The notes under the pieces: generated by a model
The model's database searches: none
What the model saw: the letters and a program-made list of their open reading frames with translations, nothing else
Told to the model about the DNA's origin: nothing
Position numbers and translations under genes: made by a program
Part shown: one piece after another, positions 1 through 8,871 of the stretch
How the letters are laid out: each line of letters begins with the position of its first letter
How positions within the stretch are numbered: the first letter of the stretch is position 1
Source of the DNA: Desulfovibrio inopinatus DSM 10711
GTDB taxonomy: Bacteria > Desulfobacterota > Desulfovibrionia > Desulfovibrionales > Desulfovibrionaceae
Assembly (NCBI RefSeq): GCF_000429305.1
Contig: NZ_AUBP01000002.1
Span: forward strand, 186,001 to 250,000
Length of the DNA stretch: 64,000 nucleotides
Direction of reading: 5' to 3'

Positions 1-555
1 GATGGAGGTTCTGAAGACGCATTCGAGCAAATTCGCGTTGGAGCCCGATGGGACGTCGTTCGTGAGAATATTATGAAATTTCTCTTGCTCAATCGTCGCG
101 CTAATGCTCCCATTACAACCGAAGCAATCTGCATTATTGAAGAATCTCCTGAAAAAACAGCAGCGTTCTCTCCGGCGTTTCAAGAATTGTTGTCGTTTAT
201 GGATAAAGTGAGTCTCCGACATCCCCACAATTGGGACGGGAGTGTTGAAATGGGTGTTGATGATTCTTCGTTTCGGGCAATCGCAGAAAAGAGCGTTGGC
301 GAACCCTGCTTTTTACTGATGAAGAACATGGTGGTGCTTCCTGATGGTTCCGTCACGATCTGCTGCAATGATTTGAATGCACGTGGCGTCATGGGAACTA
401 TTTATGAACAACCGCTTGATGCGTTTGTATGTCACCCCATGAGAATGAAAATGATTGAGCTTTTTCGGCAGGGGAAAAAAGAACAGATCGACTTATGCCG
501 ACGGTGTACAGGATTTTATTCTAAACCGAAAAAAAGAATGCATGATGAAGCATAA
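1..555 (+). CDS. Radical SAM/SPASM protein, C-terminal part
   Basis: The reading frame is open from the first base, so the gene begins upstream of the window. The visible 184 residues begin with GGSEDAFEQIRVGARWDVV, which resembles the part of a radical SAM barrel that precedes the SPASM extension. A SPASM-like cysteine set follows: a Cys in EPCFLLMKN, two in TICCNDL, and a final LCRRC pair. SPASM cysteines bind auxiliary [4Fe-4S] clusters in enzymes that modify peptides, proteins or sugars. The catalytic CxxxCxxC is outside the window, so the substrate cannot be judged. The stop overlaps the start of the glycosyltransferase gene, which implies one transcript and perhaps a shared pathway of surface glycan or glycopeptide synthesis (inference). 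Confidence 0.75.
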   Translation, partial: DGGSEDAFEQIRVGARWDVVRENIMKFLLLNRRANAPITTEAICIIEESPEKTAAFSPAFQELLSFMDKVSLRHPHNWDGSVEMGVDDSSFRAIAEKSVGEPCFLLMKNMVVLPDGSVTICCNDLNARGVMGTIYEQPLDAFVCHPMRMKMIELFRQGKKEQIDLCRRCTGFYSKPKKRMHDEA

Positions 556-1615
556 GAATCTTTATATCAGCAGATTTCCCCTTCGGACAGGTGGGCATGG
601 TGGAAACCGCAGAGTGTTGCAGATTCACGACGCGTTGGTTCAGGATGCGTGGGGAGTATTCGACATTGCTCAAATGCCGACAGACGGTGGACCGGAAACG
701 CCGTCTCCACTCTTCAGCAATGATAGCGGACTGGACACGCGGTACAATTACAATGCGTATTTACACGGCCAGTTCAATCGAGATTTTCACCTGTCCAGGC
801 AAATTAAAGACTTGGATCTGAATGCGGTCTTGCTCGACGATCCCGTGTTTTTTCCACATACGCTGCATGAATTGTCACGGTTGTCGATTCCATTTGGGAT
901 TGTCTTGCATAATATGGAGTCCATGGCGCGTATACCAAAGGATACGCAGCAACAATTTTCAATATTTCACGAAGAAATTGCAGCGATATCACAGTCAAAA
1001 CTCTGTGTGACGATTTCTCGTGAAGAGACATGGTTGCTGGAAAACATGGGAATCAATTGCTTCTATTACCCATATTATCCAACGAAATCCCTTGAAGATT
1101 GGCTCTCGGCTGTACGAAGTGCACGAAATCAATCGGAGAAAAAATACATTGTATCCCTGGGCACGGCATTCAATCCGCCGACATACGAAGGGATGTGTGA
1201 GTTGGCGACGATGTGGGACTCCGTGAATCGGGGAAAAGAATTTCTCATTATCGCGGGGTTTGGTGCATCGCTTATCAAGCAAATCGATGCCAATTTTGAA
1301 TCGATATATATCGCCAACAATGTCAGTGAAGATGAGATGTTCACCATCCTGACGGAGTGTAAAGCCTGTATTATACATCAACACTCCGGGGCCGGTGCGT
1401 TGACGAAGATTCCCGAATTGCTGCTTGCCGGTGTGCCTGTTATTGCGAGTCATCATGCGGCACGGAGCTATTACGATCAGTCTTCGTTATTCATGTATGA
1501 TACTTTAGAAGATCTTCCCACTGCACTTGCCGCGGCGACGTCGGCGCCTCCACCTCGTTGTTCGGTAATGCGACGTGACGAGGGATTGCGTGCGAGTATC
1601 GCACGAGCATTTTGA
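542..1615 (+). CDS. Glycosyltransferase, GT-B fold (group 1-like)
   Basis: A 357-residue protein that starts at ATG 542 (or 545) inside the end of the radical SAM gene. The C-terminal half has the GT-B donor-binding look: a strand motif YIVSLGTAFNPPTYEG, then FLIIAGFG, and an acidic/Gly block ending HSGAGALTKIPELLLAGVPV, where the expected E sits in IPELLLAGVPVIAS. The N-terminal half contains RFPLRTGGHGGNRRVLQIH, a typical glycine-rich acceptor-side loop. The family transfers a sugar from a nucleotide donor to glycan, lipid or protein acceptors in the cytoplasm. The acceptor is unknown. Overlap with the upstream radical SAM gene suggests co-translation. A longer in-frame ORF from 455 exists, but its extra residues look like antisense of the SPASM gene end. 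Confidence 0.7.
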   Translation: MMKHKNLYISRFPLRTGGHGGNRRVLQIHDALVQDAWGVFDIAQMPTDGGPETPSPLFSNDSGLDTRYNYNAYLHGQFNRDFHLSRQIKDLDLNAVLLDDPVFFPHTLHELSRLSIPFGIVLHNMESMARIPKDTQQQFSIFHEEIAAISQSKLCVTISREETWLLENMGINCFYYPYYPTKSLEDWLSAVRSARNQSEKKYIVSLGTAFNPPTYEGMCELATMWDSVNRGKEFLIIAGFGASLIKQIDANFESIYIANNVSEDEMFTILTECKACIIHQHSGAGALTKIPELLLAGVPVIASHHAARSYYDQSSLFMYDTLEDLPTALAAATSAPPPRCSVMRRDEGLRASIARAF

Positions 1616-1660
1616 CCGTATGGTACCTCGTCATGAGTGTGATTCCATTGGGCTGACCCA

Positions 1661-1676
1661 ATATATATATATATAT
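1661..1676. repeat. (AT)8 dinucleotide run
   Basis: Eight AT units lie in the 66-bp spacer between the convergent glycosyltransferase and histidine kinase genes. It could melt easily or extrude, but no further function can be supported. Confidence 0.6.
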
Positions 1677-1681
1677 CGCCT

Positions 1682-2830
1682 TCAACAAGATTGTGGAGGG
1701 TTTTCCTCGTCGGAAAGATTCTCGTCCAACTCGTGACACACCTCATCGCCATTTTTGTCCAAAGGCAGAGCCACAATAACCGTCGTTCCTTTGTCGAGGG
1801 TTGACTCCACTTTGAGGTGACCGCCATTGACTTCAAGAATTTCTCTGGCAAAGCCGAGTCCCAAGCCGGTGGAAAATTCTTTGGTGCTGAAACATGGCTC
1901 GAAGATTTTGGGGAAGAGTGTCGCCGGGATGCCTTTTCCGGTGTCCGTAATACGAAATATCGCTTTATCGTCTTCGCGTTCAGTGGCAATCGTGACCGTG
2001 CCGCCGTGAGGAGAAGCTTCAATCGCATTCATCAGAATCTCAGTAAGGCCAACCAGCAGGCTTCTGAAATCGATATGGAGCCACAATTCCTCTGAGGTTG
2101 CTACGGTGTGTATGTCAATTCGTGCGACGGCGCCTTTGATTTTGCCGGTTTTTTCCAAATCGGTAAGGATTTGCTGCACGGAAACGCGTTGCATGAGGCA
2201 TGGCAGATCATGGCGGACCTTTAAAATTCCATCAATCAGCCCTTCGAGTTTATGCGATTCTTCGACAATGATTTGTAAGTATGCGGCGATGGGGTCGTCT
2301 TTTCCACTCTTACGAAGCAATGACTTGGCAAAGTTCGCGATGGTAAATATGGGGTTGCGTGTTTCGTGCGCCAGTGTCGCGGCCATTCTGTCAGATATGG
2401 CGTATCGTTCCAGCAAGATCATCTGATCTCGATTTTGACGTATTTCCTCAAAAGCTTCACCCAGTTTCGTGTGGGCTTGTTCGAGTAATAAAAACGCCTT
2501 TTCCACAACAACATAATATGACGTTATTGCCGCGATAAATATAAACGTGATGGTGTTTATTGCCCCACTGAGAGGATTTATGAAGGGCCAGAGCGCTTTA
2601 TGGCCTGTGATGATCATCATATCGCGCACAAGATGCCCGACACCGCGTCCAACAGAAAAGGCCATCAGTGCCACGGTCAACATGTAGAGGTATGACCAGA
2701 GCAGTTCTCGGGGTTCCAGATGCATCAAGCGGCGTGCGTAATGTGTGGAAAGACATGACAGCACAATCATCGCCGTCGAGCCGAGAATATCGACCAGAAA
2801 GATTGGGAGTTCCGTCAGGTGCAGGGTCAT
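1682..2830 (-). CDS. Membrane sensor histidine kinase
   Basis: A 382-residue kinase. The N-terminal ~130 residues hold several hydrophobic helices (for example MIVLSCLSTHYARRL and ITFIFIAAITSYYVVVEKA) and form the membrane sensor. A coiled-coil linker leads to a HisKA-like helix with the phospho-acceptor His in TLAHETRNPIF. The HATPase domain has the N box LTEILMNAIEAS, G1 ITDTGKGIP, and G2 TGLGLGFAREI. It should autophosphorylate and pass phosphate to an unlinked response regulator; none is adjacent. The start is set at the ATG of an ATGA overlap with the upstream membrane-protein gene, preceded by AGGAGC. A longer reading starting at 2845 would lie within that gene. The overlap indicates translational coupling of the two proteins. 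Confidence 0.85.
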   Translation of the reverse strand: MTLHLTELPIFLVDILGSTAMIVLSCLSTHYARRLMHLEPRELLWSYLYMLTVALMAFSVGRGVGHLVRDMMIITGHKALWPFINPLSGAINTITFIFIAAITSYYVVVEKAFLLLEQAHTKLGEAFEEIRQNRDQMILLERYAISDRMAATLAHETRNPIFTIANFAKSLLRKSGKDDPIAAYLQIIVEESHKLEGLIDGILKVRHDLPCLMQRVSVQQILTDLEKTGKIKGAVARIDIHTVATSEELWLHIDFRSLLVGLTEILMNAIEASPHGGTVTIATEREDDKAIFRITDTGKGIPATLFPKIFEPCFSTKEFSTGLGLGFAREILEVNGGHLKVESTLDKGTTVIVALPLDKNGDEVCHELDENLSDEENPPQSC

Positions 2831-3363
2831 TGGCGCTCCTTGCAAAACTCGCGAAGTCCTAAAAGGAAAAAGATCATGGCCGGTACGGCAAGGAGATGGT
2901 CAAACTTACAGGCATAAAAAATGAGCGCTTTCCACTCCGGAAGCGCAACCAACGATCTCTCCCATGGGGGGTCCCCTCCGGAAAAAATGGGGCCAGACAG
3001 ACTTTCTTCAAGCCAATGCCCTAAAAACGCTACCGCATTCCACATGGCGAAAAGCAAGCACGATAACGAGATGAATTTCCATCCGCGAGAGCGGAGGTGC
3101 ACCTGATGCCGGAGACGGAAGTATAACACGACCATCGCGCCTAAAAACAAGGCGTGACCGAATTGGTGAGCATATAATCCTTCCGCCATTCCATGCGTTT
3201 GGATCGCTAAAACCTCGGACGGAGCCAGCACGGTCAGAATAAGGAGTATTGCAATCCCAAGGGCTCTCCAATTCCGGCTCGGCTTATGCTTGTCTTTTCC
3301 CCTGAAGGAGTCATCTCGCTCAACGATTTTGAATATATCGTGATCATTCGCTGGAAAGGGCAT
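2827..3363 (-). CDS. Polytopic membrane protein coupled to the histidine kinase
   Basis: About 178 residues if translation starts at ATG 3363 (MPFPANDHD). The frame stays open to 3570, but the extra N-terminus is Lys/Glu/Cys-rich and unconvincing. About five membrane helices are visible, including ALGIAILLILTVLAPSEVL, HALFLGAMVVLYFRL, ISLSCLLFAMWNAVAFLG and LLAVPAMIFFLLGLREF. Several His residues lie at helix ends (HGMAEGLYAHQFGH, FLGHWLEE, KFDHLL) and could be ligands, which is speculation. The stop overlaps the kinase start (ATGA), so the protein probably works with that kinase as co-sensor or extra membrane anchor. I do not recognise the family. Confidence 0.6.
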   Translation of the reverse strand: MPFPANDHDIFKIVERDDSFRGKDKHKPSRNWRALGIAILLILTVLAPSEVLAIQTHGMAEGLYAHQFGHALFLGAMVVLYFRLRHQVHLRSRGWKFISLSCLLFAMWNAVAFLGHWLEESLSGPIFSGGDPPWERSLVALPEWKALIFYACKFDHLLAVPAMIFFLLGLREFCKERQ

Positions 3364-4487
3364 TTTATTTTTCTCCCGACACATGCGACCCTCACAACAC
3401 AATGATATCGATTTACAGCCCGTAACAATACTACACTGCATTTTGAGAAAGGCGAAGACGCAATATTCTTTTTTTTCTTTTTCCTCATGATTTTTTTCTT
3501 CGGATGTTGATTTCATTCGAAAAATTGATGTTGACTGCACTTTGATGTGGAGTTGTCTCGCAGTGATCACCTGTTCGTGATTATTAATTGTTTTGTCTCA
3601 AAAATAAAAGCATTGAGAGGCGTAAGTGGTAAAGTGTGAAGGGCGTAGGATATGCGGAAGAAATGAATTTAATGAAATGGCATCGCAGTTATATAGTACG
3701 TGTATAGAGAACGCTCTAACGATGCGCTCTTTTTTTAAAGAGACGTTGGGGGCTACTTCAATGAAGCAAAGAACCCCCGTATGCTTTTTTTGTTATTCAT
3801 ATAGTTTGTGGTGATTTGTTCGTAAAAGATTGTATTTTCAGCGTATTTTCACCATATATCAGAATAGTGAAGAATGTTGATATCTTGAATGTTCAAATCT
3901 CCTGTTTCCGTCAGCATCCACGTCCATTGGTAGTTCCACGAACAATCCAGCGCAGAAACATGTCCTTTCAACACTTTATTGAGCAGGTCTTGGTCATGAG
4001 CAAAAAGATACTCAACCTGAAATAACGTCTCTATGGCTTTTTTCTGTGGTTGCTCCTGTGGATTGTGGCGTTAAAACGTTCTGCCGGAGTGAAAATGTTT
4101 TAAATAGAAGGGAGAGTACCTTTTTCCGGCCTGCCTTGTGATCCTATACCCTGGTTGGCCGATGTTTTTTTACACGCCTGGAGCACAAGCACACAATCAT
4201 AAATCTTCAGCCTTCGCAATTCTCCGTCAAGCACATTCAGAGAAAGCGCAAAACATTATTTCTATGAGGTCATTCGATACACTCATGATGCTGTAGTGCT
4301 TCCACTGTTTCATGGGATGGGGGCAACGTGCCGCGTGTCGTGTGTTGGGCGAGTCTTTTGCAGAGGTGGGCAAGAATGGCAATTTTCGGTATTGCTTTCA
4401 TGAAATACAGCTCATCCGGTATGGTGTTCGTCATTGTTTGATAGCGCGAGAGTTCTGAGTATACTTTTGCATTTCTTGGAGGAGAAC
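3364..4487. other. Intergenic, no convincing gene
   Basis: About 1.1 kb with only short, poorly composed ORFs. Around 3748-3793 an imperfect hairpin (GGGGG arm, inner CTTCAATGAAG, CCCCC arm) is followed by a T run and could be a weak terminator on the plus strand. Promoters for the divergent kinase operon and the molybdoenzyme are expected here, but no clear -35/-10 pair was picked. Confidence 0.4.
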
Positions 4488-4559
4488 ATGAAGGGCATTG
4501 TTGGCAAAGACATTTTTCGCGTTCATCAAAGTGTTTCGTACTTGGTTGTTGCCTTATGA
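4488..4559 (+). CDS. Short upstream ORF coupled to the molybdoenzyme gene
   Basis: A 23-codon ORF begins at ATG 4488 and has a strong Shine-Dalgarno (GGAGGAG, five bases upstream). It ends in TGA that overlaps the ATG of the molybdopterin oxidoreductase (TTATGACC). The enzyme's own ATG has no recognisable ribosome-binding site. The arrangement suggests that ribosomes load at the mini-ORF and reinitiate at the enzyme gene, or that the mini-ORF acts as a regulatory leader. The peptide (MKGIVGKDIF...) is not recognised. Alternatively, it may be chance and the enzyme may begin elsewhere. Confidence 0.4.
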   Translation: MKGIVGKDIFRVHQSVSYLVVAL

Positions 4560-6670
4560 CCGCGTTCTCTCGTTCCGGCGAATTTCCCGGCATTTGTCGC
4601 TGGTGTCATGGAGGGTGTGCAGCGCAGTTGACGGTGGAGGATGGTCGCCTGCTGAAGGTTCAGCCCAAGGCGGGTTCGCCGTTCAATCTGAACCGCATGT
4701 GCATCAAGGGGCTGTCGACAGCGGATTTCGTTTCTCATCCCGATCGGTTGCTTTATCCGCAAAAGCGGGTCGGTTCGCGAGGCTCGGGGAACTTCGTTCG
4801 TATTTCCTGGGAACAGGCGTTGGACGAAATCGCCGCACGTTTGGATGCGATTCGACAGGAATCCGGTCCCGAGGCTGTTGCGTTGGGGCAAGGCACCGGT
4901 CGACATCACTATTTTCATGTCATTCGTTTTGCCAACACGTTTGGAACGCCCAACTGGTACGAACCCGGTCTTGCCAATTGCTTCATTCCCCGCATTACTG
5001 TGTCCAATTTGACGTATGGGGGATTTATAGCCGGAGATTATTATGGCGATACGCCTCCCCGTACGATTCTGTTTTGGGGACATAATCCTCTGGTTTCCGG
5101 TCCCGATGGGGAATTGTCCTTTCCGGTGCAAAAGGCCTTGGATGCCGGAGCCTATGGCATTGCCGTAGACCCACGACCGAGTGAAACGGCGAAGCGTTGC
5201 GGTCTCCATCTTCCCATTCGGCCGGGGACCGATGCGGCTCTGGCGTTGGCGATGATACGTACCATTATTGAAGAAGGTTGGTACGATCACGAGTTTGTGG
5301 AAGACTGGACAACAGGTTTCGACGTATTGCGTGAGCATGTGGCTGCGCGTACCCCGGCATGGGCAGAAACGATTACCGGTATTTCCGCCGCGGACATTGT
5401 GGAGGCGGCTCGTCGTTATGCCTTGGATAAACCGGCGATTCTTGATTGGGGGGTTTCCCTGGAGCAGCACCCCAATTGTTTACAGACGGTTCGTGCCGTG
5501 GCCATTCTGCGTGGTCTGACCGGCAACATCGATATTCCGGGAGGAGATGTTTTTGGGCAAGACGTCGTTCGAGCATATCCGGTCTTGCGTCAGGCCTTGC
5601 CTCCGGAGGCGTTATCCAAACGTATCGGCGCCGATCGCTTCAAGCTTTTGGGCGGCTTTCGCGCCTTCATGCCGTCTGCACATATCCCCGGCTTATTTGG
5701 AGCCATGCGCCATGGTGATCCGTATCGGGTTCGAGCGCTGCTTGTCTTTGGCAACAACCCCCTGGCAACAGTGGCCAACAGCCGCGGCGTGTACGAGTCG
5801 TTGAAGGCTCTGGATCTACTGACCGTGAGCGATTTCTTCATGACCCCGACGGCTGCCTTGGCCGATTACGTATTGCCCGCGGCCATGTGGCCCGAAATTG
5901 ACCAGATTGTGGAAATGCCATTTGTGGCGGCTCAAGCGGTTTTTGCTCAGCGTGCTATGATGCAAGTGGGAGAGTGTCGACAGAACGAGCATATTTTGAA
6001 TGGCTTGGCCCAACGTTTAGGGTTGCCCGGGGCCGAAGAGTCCTTGGAACACATCTTTGATTATCGCTTAGAGCCTACGGGGCTGTCGTTTGCGGAATTG
6101 GCCGACCAATTCATGATGCAGCGTCCACCGCGCTATCGACGATTCGAGGAAAAGGGATTTCGTACACTCAGTCGTAAGGTGGAGTTTGTGAGCAAGCCTC
6201 TGGCACGTCTGGGCTACGATCCATTGCCATCGTTTGTCGAGCCGCCGGAAAGTCCGGTATCACGACCGGACTTGGTGCACGACTATCCCCTGGTTTTGAC
6301 CACTGGAGCCCGTCGACGAGCGTTTTTCCATAGCGAAGGTCGGCAAATTGAGCGATTACGCCGCGCCCATCCTGATCCTTTGGCCGAACTCGGACCGGAA
6401 ACCGCCAAGGCATACGGTATCAGTGATGGCGACTGGATTCGGGTTCGCTCACCACGAGGGGAAGTGCGTTTGCGAGCACGCGTGACCGAAGGAATGCGGG
6501 AAGGGGTGGTCAGTCTCGATCACGGGTGGTGGTTTCCCGAACGCCGGGACGGCGAATGCGGAATATTTGAATCCAATGCAAACGTTTTGACCAGCGATAC
6601 ACCGCCGTATGATCCCGCCTTTGGATCCTACCAGCTCCGGGGGCTTTTGTGTGCCGTGGAGAAGGAATAA
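4556..6670 (+). CDS. Molybdopterin oxidoreductase, DMSO reductase family
   Basis: A 704-residue enzyme with the N-terminal [4Fe-4S] signature CRWCHGGC, with a fourth Cys in NRMCIKG followed by Lys. Next are the bis-MGD-binding domains (ILFWGHNPLVSGPDG, AVDPRPSETAKRC, LRGLTGNIDIPGG, FGNNPLATVANS) and a C-terminal molybdopterin dinucleotide-binding beta-barrel from about residue 570 (PLVLTTGARRRAFFHSEGRQ). A Cys in GLANCFIPR lies where the family carries the Mo/W ligand, so a Cys-ligated metal is likely. No Tat signal precedes the Fe-S motif, so the protein is probably cytoplasmic or piggybacks on a partner. No electron-transfer subunit is adjacent. The substrate cannot be assigned; its length (~700 aa) fits phsA/acetylene-hydratase-like members. 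Translation may be coupled to the mini-ORF at 4488. Confidence 0.85.
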   Translation: MTAFSRSGEFPGICRWCHGGCAAQLTVEDGRLLKVQPKAGSPFNLNRMCIKGLSTADFVSHPDRLLYPQKRVGSRGSGNFVRISWEQALDEIAARLDAIRQESGPEAVALGQGTGRHHYFHVIRFANTFGTPNWYEPGLANCFIPRITVSNLTYGGFIAGDYYGDTPPRTILFWGHNPLVSGPDGELSFPVQKALDAGAYGIAVDPRPSETAKRCGLHLPIRPGTDAALALAMIRTIIEEGWYDHEFVEDWTTGFDVLREHVAARTPAWAETITGISAADIVEAARRYALDKPAILDWGVSLEQHPNCLQTVRAVAILRGLTGNIDIPGGDVFGQDVVRAYPVLRQALPPEALSKRIGADRFKLLGGFRAFMPSAHIPGLFGAMRHGDPYRVRALLVFGNNPLATVANSRGVYESLKALDLLTVSDFFMTPTAALADYVLPAAMWPEIDQIVEMPFVAAQAVFAQRAMMQVGECRQNEHILNGLAQRLGLPGAEESLEHIFDYRLEPTGLSFAELADQFMMQRPPRYRRFEEKGFRTLSRKVEFVSKPLARLGYDPLPSFVEPPESPVSRPDLVHDYPLVLTTGARRRAFFHSEGRQIERLRRAHPDPLAELGPETAKAYGISDGDWIRVRSPRGEVRLRARVTEGMREGVVSLDHGWWFPERRDGECGIFESNANVLTSDTPPYDPAFGSYQLRGLLCAVEKE

Positions 6671-6863
6671 CAGAGTACCTATGATTTCGCCGGCTGCATC
6701 CTGATGGTTGAGATAGAGAATGATGGTGTTTAGCACGTCTATTCTCTTATGGTCATCTTTCGAACACTGTTCTAAAAATGCGCACAATCCAACAAGTGTT
6801 TTTGTTGAAAAAAGTCATACATTGAAATCGATTTAGCAACGCACAGAGCGAAAAAAAGAGAGA

Positions 6864-6890
6864 AGCGACCACTGTTATGCAGTGGTCGCT
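6864..6890 (-). terminator. Rho-independent terminator
   Basis: A perfect 11-bp stem (AGCGACCACTG / CAGTGGTCGCT) has a 5-nt loop. Read on the minus strand it is followed closely by CTCTCTTTTTTTC, so it terminates the membrane-protein gene that ends at 6981. It may also stop plus-strand transcripts from the molybdoenzyme. The rest of the 310-bp gap 6671-6980 shows nothing else. Confidence 0.8.
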
Positions 6891-6980
6891 TGTGTTGGTC
6901 TTCTCGCGGGGTATCCGGGCATGACGAGAAGACAGGGCAGATGGTTGGGGCTTACAATGATTCTGTCGAAATCTGTATGG

Positions 6981-8126
6981 TTATTCCTGCTTTTTTACGA
7001 GTCCATAGCTTCCGAAATACAAGATATAGACCAGCATGACAAAGTTTAACAAGTCAACCCACGTCAAAGGATCGCCGCCAAAACCGGGAACAATGGACGC
7101 TTCGTTGAGAACATCCATGGCAAACCATCGCATATAGACAACGAATGAGAGAATGCCGAGACTCCATGTGATCGCGAGGCGCACGAATCGATTCGCAGCA
7201 GGGCTCAGGGCATTGGGCACATTGCCGACGGCAAGCGGCCAAAAGATCATCCAGAACACGATCCAGACGCCCAACTGTGCCGGCCACAGTGTAATGGCTG
7301 CACCAATTTTTTCCACGGCTTCGGCAGGAATCAAAACGTTTTTCAATAACGCCAAGAAGACGAAGTAAATGACTGTGCCAAGAATAAAGTTGCCGATAAA
7401 TGCACCGATAGCCGTCTTTGCTCGCGAGCCAAAACTCGTCCAAGGCCAGTGGTCGAGAACCTGTGCCGTCGTCAACCAGGACACAATCACGGAGTAAAAC
7501 CAGCCGATTGCCGTCGGCAGTGGCATCAGCACCTTTTCAGGGCTCGTCCAGCTCGCAACGCTCGGATAGATAAGCAAAACGTAGCCAATACATGTCAAAA
7601 AGAATCCGACAAAAATTTGTGCAATGCCTGCCAAAGGCTGTTCAAGTCCGACATCGGTCCAGGGCCAGCCCCCCATATTGGTGGGCAACACACCGAATCC
7701 ATAGAATCCAATGAGCACGATGAGTCCCACTGCACCATAGCCCACCCCTTCCGTGGCGGTGAATGCGGGGTCCATGGTGCCATATCCGAAAATCATGAGC
7801 GCTGTGATGGCGAATGCGATAAGAAGCGTGATTGCGGTTGCAATCAAGCCCCGCATGGGCTGATCATACTTGCTGAGTCCAAACATGCCGAGGTTGAAAC
7901 CCAGAAACACCAGGACGAGGATTCCCCAGAATAAATATGCGCCAAACGGCTGCGGATAAAATTTCCAGACACCACGCACTGGATCAACAAACAAGAGCCA
8001 GACCATATAACTGACGACCTGGATAACAAGAAAACTCATGACCGAAAACGCAACAGGACTGAGTTCCAGTCCGAAAGGTTTTTTGGTTTCCACAGCATCC
8101 GCCGACGATTCTACTGTTCTTTCCAT
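6981..8126 (-). CDS. Polytopic membrane protein of unknown function
   Basis: 381 residues from ATG 8126 (MERTVESSADAVETKK), preceded by GGGGGAC. An upstream in-frame extension to 8240 lacks a ribosome site. After a short cytoplasmic N-terminus there are roughly 11-12 hydrophobic helices: SFLVIQVVSYMVWLLFV, LFWGILVLVFLGFNLGMF, ATAITLLIAFAITALMIFG, VGLIVLIGFYGFGVL, IFVGFFLTCIGYVLLIYP and others. Loops are rich in Trp-Pro (GGWPWTDVG, DHWPWTSFG), a repeated feature. It is monocistronic, with its own terminator at 6864. I do not recognise the family; a transporter or channel is the natural guess but is not supported by a motif. Confidence 0.7.
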   Translation of the reverse strand: MERTVESSADAVETKKPFGLELSPVAFSVMSFLVIQVVSYMVWLLFVDPVRGVWKFYPQPFGAYLFWGILVLVFLGFNLGMFGLSKYDQPMRGLIATAITLLIAFAITALMIFGYGTMDPAFTATEGVGYGAVGLIVLIGFYGFGVLPTNMGGWPWTDVGLEQPLAGIAQIFVGFFLTCIGYVLLIYPSVASWTSPEKVLMPLPTAIGWFYSVIVSWLTTAQVLDHWPWTSFGSRAKTAIGAFIGNFILGTVIYFVFLALLKNVLIPAEAVEKIGAAITLWPAQLGVWIVFWMIFWPLAVGNVPNALSPAANRFVRLAITWSLGILSFVVYMRWFAMDVLNEASIVPGFGGDPLTWVDLLNFVMLVYILYFGSYGLVKKQE

Positions 8127-8871
8127 GTAAGCAGTCCCCCGTTGAATTGTGTTATGCCTTCTATTGCCAACAAACAGTGTAATAAATAAAAATACATCAG
8201 AAGTATGATGCATTGTGTTCAGGCGCTCGAGGCGAAACATTCTTTACTGCTCGATGTTTGATTGCGATCTATGTAACAAAAACATTTTTTCTCTTGAAAC
8301 ATGACAATAAGAGATAAATCATTACACATGGTTGGTTTTTCATTTGTGTACAGATCTTTCTCTCCACGCAAAAGAAGCTCCCCATGCTTCTCATTATCCA
8401 AGACATTGGATGCGTATGAGGAAAATTCAGAGTACGGTAGAACCATCCATCATAATATTCTGCGCTGACAATGACTCCGTTGCGTACTGTCCATTTTGCA
8501 AAGTCTGTGCCCGGAATTGTATACTTCATTGCTCTGTATAAGAGCGATGCCGAGACGAAGTCTGGTGTCGTGTGGCTTGAGAACATGCCCAATATGGGAG
8601 GGCCGGACCTTCTGTGAGCGATATTGCGTTCTCAACGAGGCTGCTGTGAACCACGAGACGGCTCGAAGAAGCCGCATTTTTCAGTGGCAAGAGAGAGACC
8701 GCAGGAGTCGGAAGTGTTTCCCCGTCTCATGCTTTTGTCTCATATTCGAACAGTTCGGTATTTTCAGGATACCAATGATAATTTCAGGAGGAGAGAGATT
8801 GGCAAGCATCGCGTTCGTGCAGCGCGACGAAGACGATGCTCGCCATGTGAGAAAGCGATGTCGTCGAGCTA
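8127..8871. other. Intergenic, no gene seen
   Basis: About 745 bp between two minus-strand genes. The ORFs here have improbable composition and no ribosome sites. It should hold the promoter of the membrane-protein gene and the 3' end of the nadV transcript. No strong hairpin or promoter could be picked. Confidence 0.4.

Noticed and set aside
4270-4593. Minus-strand 107-aa ORF with CLCQQCPSC, reminiscent of DUF2769
   Set aside because: No ribosome site. It overlaps the well-supported start of the molybdoenzyme and the mini-ORF, and the rest of the sequence does not match the family.
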